Assembly (NCBI GenBank): GCA_036897625.1
Contig: JAYMTA010000305.1
Coordinates: 1-31,835 of the forward strand
Direction: 5' to 3'
DNA: 31,835 bases
DNA from: Pelargonium cotyledonis
Lineage: Eukaryota; Streptophyta; Magnoliopsida; Geraniales; Geraniaceae
The notes beneath the pieces were generated by a model that ran no database searches, was not told the origin of the DNA, and worked only from the letters and a program-made list of their open reading frames with translations. This document shows, one piece after another, positions 18,760-31,312 of this stretch (its first letter is position 1; every line of letters begins with the position of its first letter). The position numbers and the translations under genes are program-made.

Positions 18760-20870
18760 TCATTATATTTTCATGCAGCAAGCACATGAAGGTGAACATG
18801 GTTACTCTAATGCCCTTTCTAGATTGAAGCTTAATCTCTTCTGCTAGTACCAAAACTTGAAGAATAGATATTTCCGTTAGTTTGATTTATATCTATTGAA
18901 AGATGAAGTGTAAAAATTGCCATGATGATTTAGTATTGCATTCTTGATACAGCAAATACTGTCTGTGGTATTAGATTATTTTTTATAGTAAGCACCAGGT
19001 ATCATGGCTCATCACTTTGGAGCAGCAGTCCTGAATCATTTTGCATTTACTGTGTTAGATCTCATTGACCCTTTTCTCCCATACCCAAGCTAGATCTCAC
19101 TGACTCATTGTTAATGCTTCAGGTAACTTTGCACGAGGAGCATCACATGATGTTGTCCTTCGTATCTAATAAATAAAGAACAAATCTCTGTGATCCGATG
19201 ATGCCAAATAGCATAAACAGGATTTGCATATGGTATGATACACTTAGCTATGCACTGTGAACTTTTAGGTTTTGTATTCCTCAGCATGAACTTGAGAAAT
19301 GTGAACATAGTCCTCTCCATGATTGACCTTATAAATTTCTAGAGTAGGCACTACAGTGTGTTTTTATAACGTAGCCATTCTTAATTAAATCTCTCCAAGT
19401 TTTGCTATGAGACTTCCCTTGCTGTTATCACTGTGCCTGACCTGTTTCTTGTAGAGTTTCATGGCTCATGAGTTTGATTTTGTATGTCTTCTACTGTTAC
19501 ATCGTAAGGTTTATGGCTTAAGTGTGGCTGAGGTTGCATATAATATGGACACATCCCAAACCCGACAATGGTAGGAGCCTTATACACTGGACCGTCCTTT
19601 ATATCTTCTCGTGTTATGTCCATGATTCGTGGGCAATAATTTGTATATGCCATCACATTTCTCGCTCTGACCCAGAAGGTGCCATTAAGGTAAGCATCAT
19701 TCCCGTTATCTTCTGAGAATGTACATTTCCATGAATATCACAATGCTTGTTGTTTAATACTAGTAGCTTCCATTCCCTAGAAAAACTGTTCAATTCCCAA
19801 GACTCTCACTTTCGCAACCTAGAATTCACCATCGCATCCAATATTTTATACTTGATTACACGTTGACGATGTGTTCAGAGAGCTGAGCCGGACTTCTGGC
19901 TTTGCCTCGGATTATCCAAGGCCGGCCACAAGAACAGAGGACTCAGAAGTACAAGAATGATAACAACGGTGGGTGTTCCAATTGATTACCACTGCTGTTT
20001 GTAAAACAAGTAGTTGAGACAAATCACAAAAATGATTAGGGCTGTTAAGAGCATTATTTTGTGTGTGTATTTTTGGGTTTTAGTGCATGCATCTAGAACT
20101 GCATCCATATTTAGCTTATTGCAGATAATACAAAAATCTAGCAAAGCCATGTGCTTGGGATTTATACTTTTTAGTTAAGAGATGGGTCATGGGTGGGACA
20201 GATGGGTTCAGCAAGAAGTGTTCCCTCAACTACTTGCCAATATCCCATTTACCATCTCCCACATTGTTAGGTCAACCATAAGAAACCATTGGGACACCAA
20301 CATTCTCCATCCTTAATTCAACATAGCAACCTAACCTTAGCAATGTGTTACGAGCCCTCGTAATTGGACTTAAATGACTACCATGTAATTGAATCAATCG
20401 AATAGTCGAGTACCAGAATATTTCACGTGTTATGCAACCAAATAATAAAGTCGCATTTATATTTAAATTTAATGTGTTAATGATGAATCTGCCATCCTGC
20501 CTAACATTATTATGAGCTTGACTGTCAGATTAGAAATTTTAATCTGGTTTGGTCTACAGTGGACATATTTGCAAGACATTTGCACAATCAGTGGACAAAA
20601 GTGAAAAATAGTCACAAAAGGTGAATTCATTTTTGCTAATACCGAACAAAAAGAAAGTTGGTATAAATCATCTATATCATGATAAATCAACAGTCTCTCA
20701 CTTGCTTCCCCTGTTTCTTGTCCTTCCTTCTTTTCATTTACAGAGAAAAATCACTGCACATTCACGGGCCGACGAATCTGATCTCTTCTATGCCAGAAAT
20801 CATTTTCTCCACCATCCAAAATTCTACCACCATACAACTGGTCATTTCTGTGTTTGTTTTTTTCTCACAA
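18760..20870. other. Spacer between PPR relic and ankyrin gene, with one unassigned reading frame
   Basis: About 2.1 kb. Most of it shows nothing: AT-rich, with short overlapping frames. Exceptions are the minus-strand stop-free frame at 19459-19737, listed separately, and a GC-rich patch at 19875-19940. The plus-strand frames at 20621-20947 overlap the promoter of the ankyrin gene and look non-coding. Confidence 0.45.
19459..19737 (-). other. Unassigned stop-free reading frame, possible exon or gene fragment
   Basis: On the minus strand 93 codons are open, from a stop at 19738-19740 to TGA at 19459-19461. The translation is balanced in composition, with phrases such as GTFWVRARNV, CPRIMDITREDIKDGPVY and TIVGFGMCPYYMQPQPH, unlike the low-complexity chance frames nearby. 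There is no ATG near its start (first GTG at 19656, ATG at 19653). A splice-acceptor-like ttctcag ends at 19713, so it may be a last exon. I do not recognise the family. It may be a fragment of a lost gene or transposon. Confidence 0.25.
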
Positions 20871-20876
20871 AATCAG

Positions 20877-21315
20877 TATATAAAGTTGATTCCTTTACCA
20901 GCTCCGTGAATTTTCCCGTAAATCCCCTGTTCTCTCTGCCACCTTAGCTCCTGATTTTAGCGCAAAAGCATTAATGGGTTTTCTATTGTTTCTCGCATAA
21001 CCGTCGAATCCTTCTCTTAATTTACTCTCGCTGTTCCTTTACAGGCTCTGCTTTTCTCAAGCTTTTGTACAAAATCTTCTGGTTCCTATTTCTGGTTTAG
21101 CTTTTAAGTTCTCTGAGTTGTCATTTTCTCACTTTCTCATCAAATTCTAAACTGAGTTGTGCCTGAATTTCAGAATTCCGAACTGGGTTGTTGCTGATAT
21201 CCAGAAAGCTTCTATTTTTTTCTCTCTCTCTCAGTATATCATTGAATTCTGAACTGGGTTGTTGCTGAATTCCAGAAAGCTTCCATTTTTGTTTGTGAGT
21301 TGTTGAATTACAATA
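20877..21315 (+). promoter_or_regulatory. Core promoter and 5' leader of the ankyrin-repeat gene
   Basis: TATATAAA at 20877-20884 is the best TATA box, predicting a start near 20910 and a pyrimidine-rich leader of about 400 nt. No ATG-led frame in it resembles a protein. The leader contains a CT run (about 21222-21233) and the triplicated motif listed separately. An intron in the leader is possible but not provable here. Confidence 0.5.
21143..21290 (+). repeat. Motif repeated three times in the ankyrin gene leader
   Basis: The phrase aattctgaactgggttgttg and its sequel (tgctgaattccagaaagctt) occur at 21245-21284. A close copy starts at 21174 and a more diverged one at 21143. Copies 2 and 3 agree over about 45 bp with few changes, copy 1 over about 30 bp. 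Spacing is 31 and 71 bp, so this is a local segmental duplication rather than a regular array. Confidence 0.7.
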
Positions 21316-23573
21316 ATGCCACCATCATACTTCCCTCTGCGGTGGGAGAGCACCGGAGACCAGTGGTGGTACGCGTCGCCGATTGATTGGGCAGCTGCCA
21401 ATGGCCTTTATGATCTGGTGAGTGAGCTGCTCCACCTTGACACCAATCTGCTCATCAAGCTCACCTCCCTGAGGCGGATTCGCCGCCTGGAGACCGTCTG
21501 GGACGACGAGGAGCAGTTCCATGATGTTGCCAAGTGCCGGTCCCAGGTTGCAAGGAAGCTCCTCCATGAATGTGAACCAAAGAAAGGTCACAACTCTCTC
21601 ATCCGAGCCGGTTATGGTGGGTGGTTCCTGTACACTGCAGCCTCAGCTGGGGATGTTGGTTTCGTCAAGGAGTTGCTGGAGAGAGACCCTCTACTTGTGT
21701 TTGGGGAAGGAGAGTATGGTGTTACTGATTTGTTTTACGCCGCCGCCAGGAGCAAGAAATCTGAGGTATATAGGCTTCTGCTCGATTCCTCAATATCTCC
21801 AAAATGTTTTCATAGCAATGGAGGAGGAGATTTGGAGGGGAAAGTGGGTGAAGACACTTCAGTTTTCAAGTGGGAGATGATGAACAGAGCCATTCATGCT
21901 GCAGCAAGAGGTGGGAACTTGGAGGTTTTGAGTGAGCTTCTTGGGGATTGCTCTGATGTTTTGGTTTATAGAGATGCTCAGGGCTCTACTGTTCTGCACA
22001 CAGCCTCTGGTAGAGGCCAGGTTGAGGTACTCATATTTTTCAGATATATATGCAATGGTTTAATTGTGTCGTGTCAGCACGGCCCATTAAGTAACCGTGA
22101 TAAACGTGTCGTGTTTGTGTTCACATTGGGTCGTGGAACACACAAACAACTTTCCACGAGACACGCACAAATTGCTGGCTCTATATAATTGTGCGCTTCT
22201 TGCAGTTCTACTCCTAGTTTTTGCACAAATTGATGTATTTATTGAACAAGTTTGGAATGGATTTACCAATTCAGTGTTTATACTTATGATCCATCTTTGA
22301 TTTGTTTTAGGTAGTTAAGTATTTAGCTGCATCCCATGATACCATCATTTCCACTGATAATCAAGGGAATTCAGCACTTCATGTGGCTGCTTATAGAGGC
22401 TACTTGGGTGTGGTAGAGCTTCTAGTTCATCAATGTCCCTCACTAGCCGCTTTAACCAACAAGTATGGAGACACCTTCTTTCACATGGCAGTGGCTGGTT
22501 TCCGAACCCCAGGTTTTCGGAGATTGGATAGGCAGATCGAGCTAATGGAGAAGCTCGTTTGCGGGAAGTTACTCGACATGGAAGATATCATCAACACAAC
22601 GAACAACGATGGAAGGACTGCTCTTCATGTAGCTGTAGCTGACAACATTCAATCCAATGTCGTTGAGCTTCTCATGACCGTGCCATCAATAGACTTGAAT
22701 ATCCGGGATGCTGAAGGCATGACCCCTCTCGATCTTCTCAAGCAACGGCCTAAATCAGCGTCTTCCGAGATCTTGATCAAGCAACTGATATCAGCGGGCG
22801 GGATCTCAGACTGTCAGGATTCGAAGGCAAGAAACGCACTTGTTTCTCACTTGAAAATGCAGGGGATCGGGACAAGTCCTGGGACTTCTTTCAGAGTCCC
22901 GGATGCTGAGATTTACTTGTACATGGATATTGATGGCGCGTCTGATAATGATGCAGCGAGCATCGAATCGTGCTCTTGCTCCAGTGAAATAGCCCCTATC
23001 GACTCTCCAAACGACTTGTCTGATAGCAAGAAACCGGGTTCTGTGAACTACGCAGCAAAGCAGTTGAGAAGCCTCCTTAGGTGGCCGAGAGGGAAAGAGA
23101 AAAAAGCTTCCCGCGCAGAATTGGGTGGCTATGATTCCTCGGATTTGTTCATGTGCAGTCCAATCCCTCTTCGGGAAAGATACTCAAAATCCTCAGTCTT
23201 GTTTCCTAACAAAAGGACGGTTTCTAGCAGAAGCAATCTTCCCCCGAGTCCATCCACGAAAAGGAGTTATGCTTTCGGGCTAATGCACGGTGTCATCAAC
23301 GCTACTCCACATCTCGCTGTCGCGTCTGATCAGACGCCTTCAACTACGCTTTCAAGATCAGTCATGTCTTCGCCTAATGGTCTGGTGGAGCCATCATTAT
23401 TCAACGGTAAATCACAGCAAATGAGCTACAAGAACAGACAGGCTTCGTTGAACAAAAAGATGATGAACCAGTACTTCTGTTTTGGTGCTCAAGGCCTGGC
23501 AGTGGAAGAGTCCATCGGCACCTATACGCGACCAATGCAGAGTTTCAAGCGGGTCAGTTCGTTAACTGTTTAA
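21316..23573 (+). CDS. Ankyrin-repeat family protein (soluble, no membrane domain)
   Basis: Two exons, 21316-22026 and 22311-23573, join in frame (GTTGAG/GTAGTTAAG) to 657 residues. Ankyrin-type helices are readable at about 20-41 (SPIDWAAANGLYDLVSELL), 100-120, 130-152 and 193-215 (AIHAAARGGNLEVLSELL). Units around residues 225-300 read STVLHTASGRGQVEVVKYL and SALHVAAYRGYLGVVELL. A last unit lies at about 340-375 (RTALHVAVADN). The C-terminal 270 residues are Ser/Lys-rich and probably disordered. Unlike ACD6-type plant ankyrin proteins there is no PGG domain or transmembrane segment. Such proteins act as interaction scaffolds; the partner is unknown. From memory, Arabidopsis At3g04140 next to GAPC1 is an ankyrin protein, which fits the neighbourhood. 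The gene shows no lesion. Confidence 0.93.
22027..22310 (+). repeat. Ankyrin gene intron carrying a CGTG-rich repeat remnant
   Basis: The 284-nt intron (gtactc...ttttag) contains phrases of the type gtgtcgtg, cgtgtcgtgtttgtgttc and, inverted, ccacgagacacgcac, between about 22065 and 22170. Degenerate (A)CACGA/TCGTG repeats like this are common in dispersed plant repeats. The reading frame of exon 1 runs on into the intron to a stop near 22186, so intron retention would truncate the protein. Confidence 0.4.
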
Positions 23574-24267
23574 TCTTCATGATGAATATATACAGTTTCT
23601 ATAGCTTGTTTGTTCCTGCATAATTTTGTGCAGCAAGAGCAATGTGTTCAGTCTGTTAAGGATTGTTATTCTGTTGAATTTGCTGTCAAGACTCTGAGAG
23701 CTGATATCTAATAACAATAGTGTAATTTTTGTTTTCATGGAGCATTGACAAATTTGAAATTTTGTAGAAAGGCGACAAACCTGATTTACAGAGTTACTAA
23801 CAAAACTCCACAATCAAATTGAAGACACTGTTATACTCCCATCTGGCCTTTACGGTCTTGATGAAGTGCATTAGATTTCACAAATATCTCCCTTTCACCC
23901 CGACTTACGATTTGCCTATAAGTATAATTGCTTCAATAACTCGAGACTCTATCACACCACTCATTAAGTAAAAAAAAAAACAACTTTCAGTGAATAATCA
24001 GAGAAGATAAAACAAAACTTCCAACAATAAAAAAAAACATACTAGCATATATTGAACAAGTGAATGTGGTTTAAAGAGAAAACTTTGGTGAAAGACCGAG
24101 TGAGAGAGTTGCCTTCGTCAAGATTCAGAAAGCTTATTTCTAATGTTTGTTTTCTTCGAAAAGAATTTACATACAAATTTTGTTAGGAGAAAAGCTCGGT
24201 AAAATTAGAAAATATTCAACTAAATAATAATCATATATGTACGTCTAAAAGAACTCAAACAAAGGAC
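23574..24267. other. Convergent spacer between ankyrin and TLC genes
   Basis: This is the tail-to-tail region of two convergent genes. It must hold both 3' UTRs. It is AT-rich with A-runs (about 23968-23979 and 24030-24037). I see no gene; the minus-strand frame at 23577-23813 is a chance frame in the ankyrin 3' UTR. Confidence 0.5.
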
Positions 24268-24382
24268 CTACTAGCTAAGTTTTTTTTTTTTTTTTATCGG
24301 TAAGCGTAAAAATCGAGACTCGAATATGAGACCTAAAAACAAGCAAACTTGTCTCGATGATGGTTGTTCCCTTCTAGCTAAG
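24268..24382 (-). mobile_element. SINE-like retroposon with target-site duplication at the TLC stop codon
   Basis: A run of 16 T at 24280-24295 is the poly(A) tail of a minus-strand insert of about 94 bp (24280-24373). The 9-bp direct repeats ctagctaag flank it exactly at 24271-24279 and 24374-24382, extending to 11 of 12 matches (24268-24279 and 24371-24382). On the minus strand the body contains attcgagtctcg, which resembles a pol III B box (GGTTCGANNCC), about 30 nt before the tail. Poly(A) abutting a target-site duplication is the mark of LINE-mediated retroposition. The body is short, so it is a small or 5'-truncated SINE. The family is not identified. Confidence 0.7.
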
Positions 24383-25132
24383 CTTGCTTATTATAACTTC
24401 CCGGTTCCTCTCTCTTTCTCTGTGCCACTCCTTCCATTGATTCAGAACCCATGGAATGCTCGCCGCCACTCCGATCACAGTGACGGCCATCCAAGAACAC
24501 CAAGCCCACCTTGGAACCAACGAATCCGCAGCTCCGGACAGATAAAACACCACCATCTTATGCACAAACAAAGGCGCTACAATCCCTCTAACCAGTGAAT
24601 ACACGGCCAAGAAAGGAACACACAAGTTCTCATACAATTTAGCAGCTAAAGCCACTCGTGTCCTCTGCAAACCGGACAAGCTCCACACATTCTGGGCAGG
24701 ACTGGTGACCTCGGCGAGTACGAGGATGGCTAGGATCGCCACAGCTCCATGTTTGACAACGTAACGGCACGTGAGCATCACGTACAATGCCCCCAAATGG
24801 TGGGCTATGAAAATGACATCGCTGGGGACGAAGAGGAGGTAATGCAAGAGATCAATTGTGAAATATGCGATGCTGTATTCGAGCACAAAGTTTTGGGTCT
24901 TCGTGTTTCGAGAAGCGAATGTGCTTGGGCTCGGGGAGGTTTGGAGTTCATAGATGGCCATGAGAAGCACGGGCGTGCCATGGAGCAGAGAGATGAGACA
25001 GCTCGAGGCTTGTAGACGGTCCTTGGGGCGACATCTTTCGAAAAGTACAGAGTAACCGAAGAAATACACGACCAGGAACAATATAAGATTATTGATAAAA
25101 TACATTGTGCTTGCCTGAATTTGGACTTCCAT
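24374..25132 (-). CDS. TLC-domain (TRAM/LAG1/CLN8) multi-pass membrane protein, At5g14285-like
   Basis: An intronless frame of 252 residues from the ATG at 25132. An in-frame ATG at 25186 would add 18 mostly hydrophobic residues. I prefer 25132, because the remembered family start is METI-like and MEVQIQAS fits. Several membrane helices are visible: FINNLILFLVVYFFGYSVLF, then CLISLLHGTPVLLMA, AVAILAILVLAEV and a last one at WAWCSWMAVTVIGVAASIPW. The TLC core has TIDLLHYLLFVPSDVIFIAHHLG with its paired histidines. TLC proteins include ceramide synthases and membrane-composition regulators, but this plant subgroup has no firmly known reaction and lacks the homeobox-like region of ceramide synthases. 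It probably sits in an endomembrane. The stop codon TAG lies within the target-site duplication of a retroposon, so the 3' UTR begins with that insert. Confidence 0.88.
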   Translation of the reverse strand: MEVQIQASTMYFINNLILFLVVYFFGYSVLFERCRPKDRLQASSCLISLLHGTPVLLMAIYELQTSPSPSTFASRNTKTQNFVLEYSIAYFTIDLLHYLLFVPSDVIFIAHHLGALYVMLTCRYVVKHGAVAILAILVLAEVTSPAQNVWSLSGLQRTRVALAAKLYENLCVPFLAVYSLVRGIVAPLFVHKMVVFYLSGAADSLVPRWAWCSWMAVTVIGVAASIPWVLNQWKEWHRERERNREVIISKLS

Positions 25133-25185
25133 GGTTGGTTTCTTGAAGATAGTGACCAAGAAAATCCAGAGAAGTAATGAAACCA

Positions 25186-25240
25186 ATGGCTCAGGATGGT
25201 AAATACACGGAAACGTTAGGGAATATCTGTGTATATAAAG
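25186..25240 (-). promoter_or_regulatory. Core promoter of the TLC gene
   Basis: On the minus strand a TATA-like ctttatatac occupies 25240-25231. A start about 30 nt downstream (near 25205) gives a leader of about 70 nt to the ATG at 25132, or about 20 nt to the ATG at 25186. The longer leader is the more usual and agrees with the preferred start. Confidence 0.45.
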
Positions 25241-25876
25241 GATATTCCGGATATTTATTCTCTATGTATAATTGAAGTACGAAAAGATTTGAAATAGGAA
25301 AAAGTAGTTGTTTACCTTACAGTACACGGAAGTTGAGTTTAACAAGGAATTGTCTCCTACAACATAGGTGGGTCGGATTAAATAAAAATGTCCATATCAA
25401 AGAGCTCAAGGTTGTGTAAGGAGGTGGCAATTTTTGCAGATCAGATTGGGTTTGGTTCAGTCGGGTCGGGTTGGTTTCCAGGCTAACCCGACCCAACCTG
25501 AAGGTTGGTCAGATCGGATTTCAGGTTGCGGGTCCAAATTGTCGTTGCATGAGCAATTGGAATAGAATTTTAGATAAATAAGTAGAAGCAGCATGTTGTG
25601 AAAGCAAAAGATTAACTACACATTAGATAAAGTCGTCTATGTGGTTTATGATTTCATCAACGTCTCCATCAGAGTTTGCTAAAATCTTAAACAAGATGAT
25701 GTTAAACGCATTAGATACCTTCAGCTGATTTTAGTAAACAACGTTTCACCAAAGTTACATTAAAATGAGACTACTAGTGTTCCTTATTATGTTATTGTAT
25801 CTTAAGCCAAAAAAACTTCCCGAACAGATCTCCCACAGGCGAACTGTCATTCGCTGGCTCAGTTAGATTGGTGATC
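25241..25876. other. Spacer between TLC and KAR genes, with a short inverted repeat
   Basis: No gene. A perfect 10-bp inverted repeat (gggtcgggtt at 25463-25472, aacccgaccc at 25485-25494) lies in a stretch of ggttgg/ccaacc words that is typical of dispersed plant repeat debris. The 3' UTR of the minus-strand 3-oxoacyl-ACP reductase gene must end in the right part. Confidence 0.45.
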
Positions 25877-29180
<3,304 letters not shown>

Positions 29181-29480
29181 GGCAGCTCCAAAGATACTCA
29201 GATCAACCACAATCGGGGAAGGAGAAACAGAAAGCAAGGTCGGAAACGAAATTTTGAAGCACAAAAAACGGTAGCTTTGGTTAATTTGTAGAACTATAAA
29301 AATCAGTTATTTTTTGTTTGTGTGTTGCAGCTTGGGAAGCTCCGACGAGTGTTGCAATGGCGATGTATTCGAAGTGGCGGCCTTTTAATGAACGAACTGT
29401 TGGTGGTTGCTTGGTTGCTTATAATGGACATGCTGTTGGGGTTTAATTACCATGCAACCACTGTGTCAACTGCTGCTAGC
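29181..29480 (-). promoter_or_regulatory. 5' leader and presumed promoter of the KAR gene
   Basis: The region directly upstream of the KAR start is richer in GC than the spacer beyond it. On the minus strand it is pyrimidine-rich (tttctgtttctccttccccg near 29235-29215). No TATA box is clear, which is common for plant housekeeping genes. The plus-strand frame 29079-29291 overlaps KAR exon 1 and is a shadow. Confidence 0.35.
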
Positions 29481-30090
29481 TAAAGCAATTGCTCTAATGA
29501 TGTGGGCAAAATGGTAATATTGGATGTATTTGAATGGGAAAGAAAATTAGGTAGGTTGGCTCAACTCAACCATAAACCAACCCAATTCTTTTAAATGGTT
29601 TGCTTTGCTGCTTACTAGTTACTACTTTGCATTACCCACTAAGTTACCAAGCCATTATCAGAAAATATATATTATCAGAAAATCTTGTCATACACTAATT
29701 TTTTTTTTCCATATCATAAGTAATTCGCTACTACTACCGAACATAACTTAGTGTTCGAATTCGTTCTAATTCTAGTATTGAAATCAATATACGAGTCTTC
29801 TAAAGTGGGTCGTGATTGAATTAAATTTATCAGAAGGGACAAATACACTATCCTCGGAGAAAATATGAATCAAAACAATAGTCGATTTAGGTCAAAATGA
29901 GAGAAAACATACTCCTATTATCATGTTATCACCCACTCACATATTATCATGTTAGAATTGTATTGTGCACCTTATCGCACTTGATCAATCCTGAGTCGAG
30001 GGTTATACTTGCCTGAATCAGGCGAGTCCTACTAGTTACCAAATTGAATGTATTCAAAAGTTACATAATAAATTGTAAGGTAGTCATGTC
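29481..30090. other. Intergenic DNA, nothing recognised
   Basis: AT-rich. Short direct repeats such as attatcagaaaat (near 29655 and 29670) and tattatcatgtta (near 29917 and 29943) are present. No coding or RNA gene was seen. Confidence 0.5.
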
Positions 30091-30566
30091 TTTTTTTTTT
30101 TTTTTTTTGATAAGCAAGTATTAAAGAACCAGTAGAGAGAATAAAAGTACAAAATAGATAAGCCATAAAGGCGAAAGACAAGAAAGAATCGCGTCTACAA
30201 AAGCCGAAAAGAAGCAAGTCAAGCTAAAAAATGAGCATAGATGCAAAACTTAAAATGGAAGGAACTAACAACACGATCGACGACTAAGAATAAAATCAGT
30301 CCTTAAAATGAAGCGGCTTGGATGAGGCGAAGATATTCTATAGCCTCTAGTTCCGACCCTGTCGCTTGGATTCCAAGCTCCTTACAAAAATTACACATTG
30401 CTTCTGCGGAGGCAGAGGGCAAGAAATCACCATGGATAGCCAGGGACGATTGAGGAACGCTGCATTTGACGCGGGGCAACTTGGTCGGGATTGAGTGAAC
30501 ATGTAATTTGCCGAGTCTCAATGGAGACCCGCGACGAATGAGAGGTCAACCAGATATAGTAGCCTC
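30091..30566 (-). mobile_element. Poly(A)-tailed retroposon 3' end with the C-terminus of an unidentified protein
   Basis: An 18-T run (30091-30108) is a poly(A) tail on the minus strand. Upstream of it on that strand lie about 190 nt of UTR-like sequence and then a frame ending in TAA at 30303-30305. That frame is open back to about 30554 and the region is GC-richer than its surroundings. Its translation includes SLAIHGDFLPSASAEAMC and ATGSELEAIEYLRLIQ and looks protein-like. The arrangement fits the 3' end of a 5'-truncated LINE or a retroposed mRNA. I could not recognise the protein, and I found no convincing target-site duplication (a possible gtcatg repeat near 30590 is too short). Confidence 0.4.
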
Positions 30567-31310
30567 GTAAGACTGCGGACTACCGAGGTCATGGCCGGAG
30601 GCTAAACATGTGTGATCTATTGCAGTGCTAGAACATTGTTTAGGGCTTGTATCATGGCCCATTTGAGGTTTGAGTGTTTGACCAAGTCAAAATCTGATAG
30701 CTTAACAATTGTGTTCGGACCAGCCTCATTTAAAGGGAAAATCTTATACTGCACAATGTGGAAAGGTACATTATTGTAATTAAAATTAAAAGAACGTATG
30801 ATTGTGAAAAATAAAAGAACTAAATTTTGAGAGATCCTCTTTTTGAAGCTAAATTGTCCCCAAAATTCGTAATTCAGTTCACATGTCATACCAAATTAGA
30901 ATAAATCTGCGTTTTGATTAGAATTTTGATGAGAATGTGAAGGAATCACATTTCAATTCTCATTTCAATTCTCATTTCTTGTATTCTCATTGTTATTGTC
31001 GTTGTCATTCTCATTTAATATTGTTTGGATAATAAACTAAAGTGCGAGAGTAAAAATTAATTTCTTTCAATTGTTATTATTTAGTTAACAAAAATAAAAA
31101 AAAATGTTAAAAATGAAATTGATTAAGTTATTTGCACTTTTACACATACCTAAATAATTATGCAAAAAAAACATTAATTTTCATTTAAAATTTGATAAGC
31201 GCTATAATTTTTTACATAAAAAAATTATTATTCGTGATTAAAATAACTATAATTGCTCATGTGTAGACTTGTTGAAACGGGCCGCGAGTTTTAATGGATC
31301 TGAATTATAT
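30567..31310. other. AT-rich intergenic DNA
   Basis: The sequence has simple-sequence character, including repeated atttcaattctc words at about 30951-30976. The minus-strand frame 30617-30889 has no recognisable features. No gene is supported. Confidence 0.5.
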
Positions 31311-31312
31311 AT

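Noticed and set aside
20621-20947. 108-codon plus-strand frame
   Set aside because: It spans the TATA box of the ankyrin gene and has no protein-like features.
21521-21880. 119-codon plus-strand frame inside the ankyrin gene, and the minus-strand frames there
   Set aside because: They are shadows of ankyrin exon 1 in other frames.
24296-24373. The retroposon body as a functional tRNA gene
   Set aside because: Only a B-box-like word is present; there is no acceptor stem, anticodon arm or A box in place.
24749-25015. Plus-strand frame within the TLC gene
   Set aside because: It is antisense to the TLC coding sequence; the minus strand carries a recognisable membrane protein.
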